Shown here piece after piece: positions 62,944 through 64,000 of a stretch of DNA of 64,000 nucleotides. Made by a program: the position numbers and the translations under genes. The number at the start of each line of letters is the position of its first letter. Within the stretch, counting starts at the first letter, position 1. The stretch is from the NCBI GenBank assembly GCA_964495075.1, contig CAZBUJ010000018.1, forward strand, positions 1 to 64,000, read 5' to 3'. This stretch comes from JAFGJQ01 sp964495075 (lineage in GTDB: Bacteria; Planctomycetota; Phycisphaerae; UBA1845). The notes under the pieces were generated by a model. It was given only the letters and a program-made list of their open reading frames with translations, ran no database searches and had not been told where the DNA came from.

Positions 62944-63390
62944 ATGCGGAGCACCCTCGCGTTGTGCGGCGTCGCATGGTGGTTCGGCCTCGTGCGGCAC
63001 CGCGCGGTGGTACTCACGCACGCGGGCCACGCGGCCATTGCGGCGGCCTCGTGGCTGATGATCAAAAAGACGGCGCCAGCCGTCGCGGTCGAGCCCGCCG
63101 TCGTCGACGTCGTCGTGGCGTCGCGTTCGATGTCGATCAACCTGCTGCTCGCTAGTGCGGCATACCTGGCCGGCGTCAGCATTCTGCGGCGAGCCGGCTT
63201 CGAGGCCGTGGCGGCGCTCGGCGTGAGCTTGGTCGCCATCTCCCTGGCGGTGAGGGACGCGGACGCGGCGTCACCGACCACGATGCTGGTCGGCGGGATG
63301 ATCAGCGGGTACAAGCGCAAGCTGTCGGCCACGCGGGTTATCGCTTACGATGTTGACCCTGATCCGCAGGCGACCACGTGTAGAGAGTGA
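62944..63390 (+). CDS. Possible small membrane protein, hypothetical
   Basis: The frame from ATG 62944 encodes 148 residues with about four hydrophobic segments: STLALCGVAWWFGLV, LTHAGHAAIAAASWLM, SINLLLASAAYLAGVSIL and EAVAALGVSLVAISLAV. A polar tail follows. It precedes the next gene by 6 nt, which suggests co-transcription. The much longer upstream extension to 62677 lacks protein-like composition. I recognise no family, and a chance frame is possible. Confidence 0.45.
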   Translation: MRSTLALCGVAWWFGLVRHRAVVLTHAGHAAIAAASWLMIKKTAPAVAVEPAVVDVVVASRSMSINLLLASAAYLAGVSILRRAGFEAVAALGVSLVAISLAVRDADAASPTTMLVGGMISGYKRKLSATRVIAYDVDPDPQATTCRE

Positions 63391-63396
63391 TCCGCG

Positions 63397-63969
63397 ATGA
63401 CGAAACTTCTCGTGCAGTTGGTGTTGGCCGTGGTTGCTCTGCTCGCTGGTCCGATCGTCTGCGCAACGTTTGTTCTCGTTCTTGATGAGATAGGTCTGAA
63501 CAACTTCGACGCGCTGGCTGTCTCGGAAGGGATCAGCGCGGTGCTGCTCTGCGTGGCGTGGACGTTGATCTGGCGATCCCAAGTCGTGTGGACGCCCACC
63601 CGCAGACTGTTGACGGTGCTGTCCGTCTTCTGGTCCATCGGCGTTGCGTTCATCCCGGGCATGATCTGGGCCATCCTGACCGGGGAGGAAGAGGTGGGCA
63701 TCGCACTCGGCGGTCTGTTCTGGGTGCTGGCGTGGGTCGCAAGCGTTACCCTCGTCTGGCGGGAAACACCGAAGGAGCGCGGTGCTCGCCTGCAATCCCT
63801 TGGACTCGGTGTCGTGCACTGCCCGAATTGCGGCTACAACATGACCGGGCTGAAACATGCCCGGTGCCCGGAGTGCGGCAGCGAGTACACGCTGGACAAA
63901 CTGTTCGCATCCGTGATAAAGGCAGGCGAAGAACTCGGGGAGTCACGGCGACCGGTTCCCGGATCGTGA
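63397..63969 (+). CDS. Membrane protein with C-terminal zinc ribbon
   Basis: The 190-residue protein has four or five membrane segments (for example LVLAVVALLAGPIVCATFVL and ALGGLFWVLAWVASVTLVW). A C-terminal zinc ribbon follows: VHCPNCGYNMTGLKHARCPE, CGSEYTLDKLF. The ribbon resembles the N-terminal one of the gene at 53253, but its position is reversed. ATG 63397 is a natural start. The function is unknown. The remaining 31 bases of the window hold no feature. Confidence 0.75.
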   Translation: MTKLLVQLVLAVVALLAGPIVCATFVLVLDEIGLNNFDALAVSEGISAVLLCVAWTLIWRSQVVWTPTRRLLTVLSVFWSIGVAFIPGMIWAILTGEEEVGIALGGLFWVLAWVASVTLVWRETPKERGARLQSLGLGVVHCPNCGYNMTGLKHARCPECGSEYTLDKLFASVIKAGEELGESRRPVPGS

Positions 63970-64000
63970 CGCGCTACCGAGCGGCCTGCGGTCTTTGGTG

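Noticed and set aside
1..64000. tRNA, rRNA, CRISPR arrays, insertion sequences and prophage genes
   Set aside because: I looked for T-loop-like GTTCRA contexts, regular spaced repeats, transposase motifs and phage structural genes by eye and saw none; a tRNAscan and ISfinder run would be decisive.

Overview
The window is high-GC bacterial chromosome, most probably from the phylum Planctomycetota and close to the Phycisphaerae, and probably a metagenome-assembled genome. The signs are a PEP-CTERM protein, three secreted proteins ending in dockerin-like repeats (GDxNxDGxVDLxD pattern), DCNxNGIPDxC repeats, an anti-sigma protein carrying a DUF1559-like pseudopilin module, a zinc-ribbon signal peptidase, and a ten-N gap flanked by a poly-G run. 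I saw no rRNA or tRNA gene, CRISPR array, insertion sequence or prophage.

Layout. 1-5 kb: end of a secretin-like gene, a PhnD-like lipoprotein, mtnP, a cysteine desulfurase, fliM behind a sigma-28-like site, and a 176-nt imperfect palindrome. 5-11.4 kb: a giant CcsBA cytochrome c synthetase divergent from a polyferredoxin-TPR membrane protein. 11.8-16.2 kb: a 1433-residue secreted protein combining a sugar-dehydrogenase-like propeller with a CxxCH haem site, a plausible client of CcsBA. 16.2-24.5 kb: a kinase-type TPR remnant, ald, a single-domain response regulator, an AI-2E-type permease, a PEP-CTERM protein and a zinc carboxypeptidase. 24.8-32.4 kb: lepB, lptB, galK, a TPR lipoprotein, ispD and a PIN-TRAM membrane protein. 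32.6-38.1 kb: a split lysine-to-saccharopine pathway, a frameshifted MATE remnant, a TPR protein and a HAD hydrolase. 38.1-42.6 kb: the assembly gap, a beta-helix protein and a degenerate sensor/response regulator.

42.9-51.7 kb is a compact minus-strand run: rnhA, amrB, lpxK, an unassigned gene, a GmhB-like phosphatase, waaF, a WaaP/InaA-like kinase, a GT4 glycosyltransferase and plsY. Several of these overlap or nearly touch. With lptB it implies a lipid A/LPS-bearing outer membrane. 51.9-64 kb: lysA, zinc-ribbon membrane proteins (one truncated copy), an ECF sigma/anti-sigma pair, a sigma-54 activator, tsaB, two lipoproteins, a frameshifted two-CW protein and a final zinc-ribbon membrane protein.

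The most unusual items are the propeller/cytochrome fusion, the anti-sigma/pseudopilin fusion, the sensor with Ala at the expected phospho-His position, the unassigned gene inside the lipid A operon, the enlarged signal peptidase and the palindromic element after fliM. Several apparent breaks (two-CW gene, MATE remnant, gap duplication) could be assembly errors.
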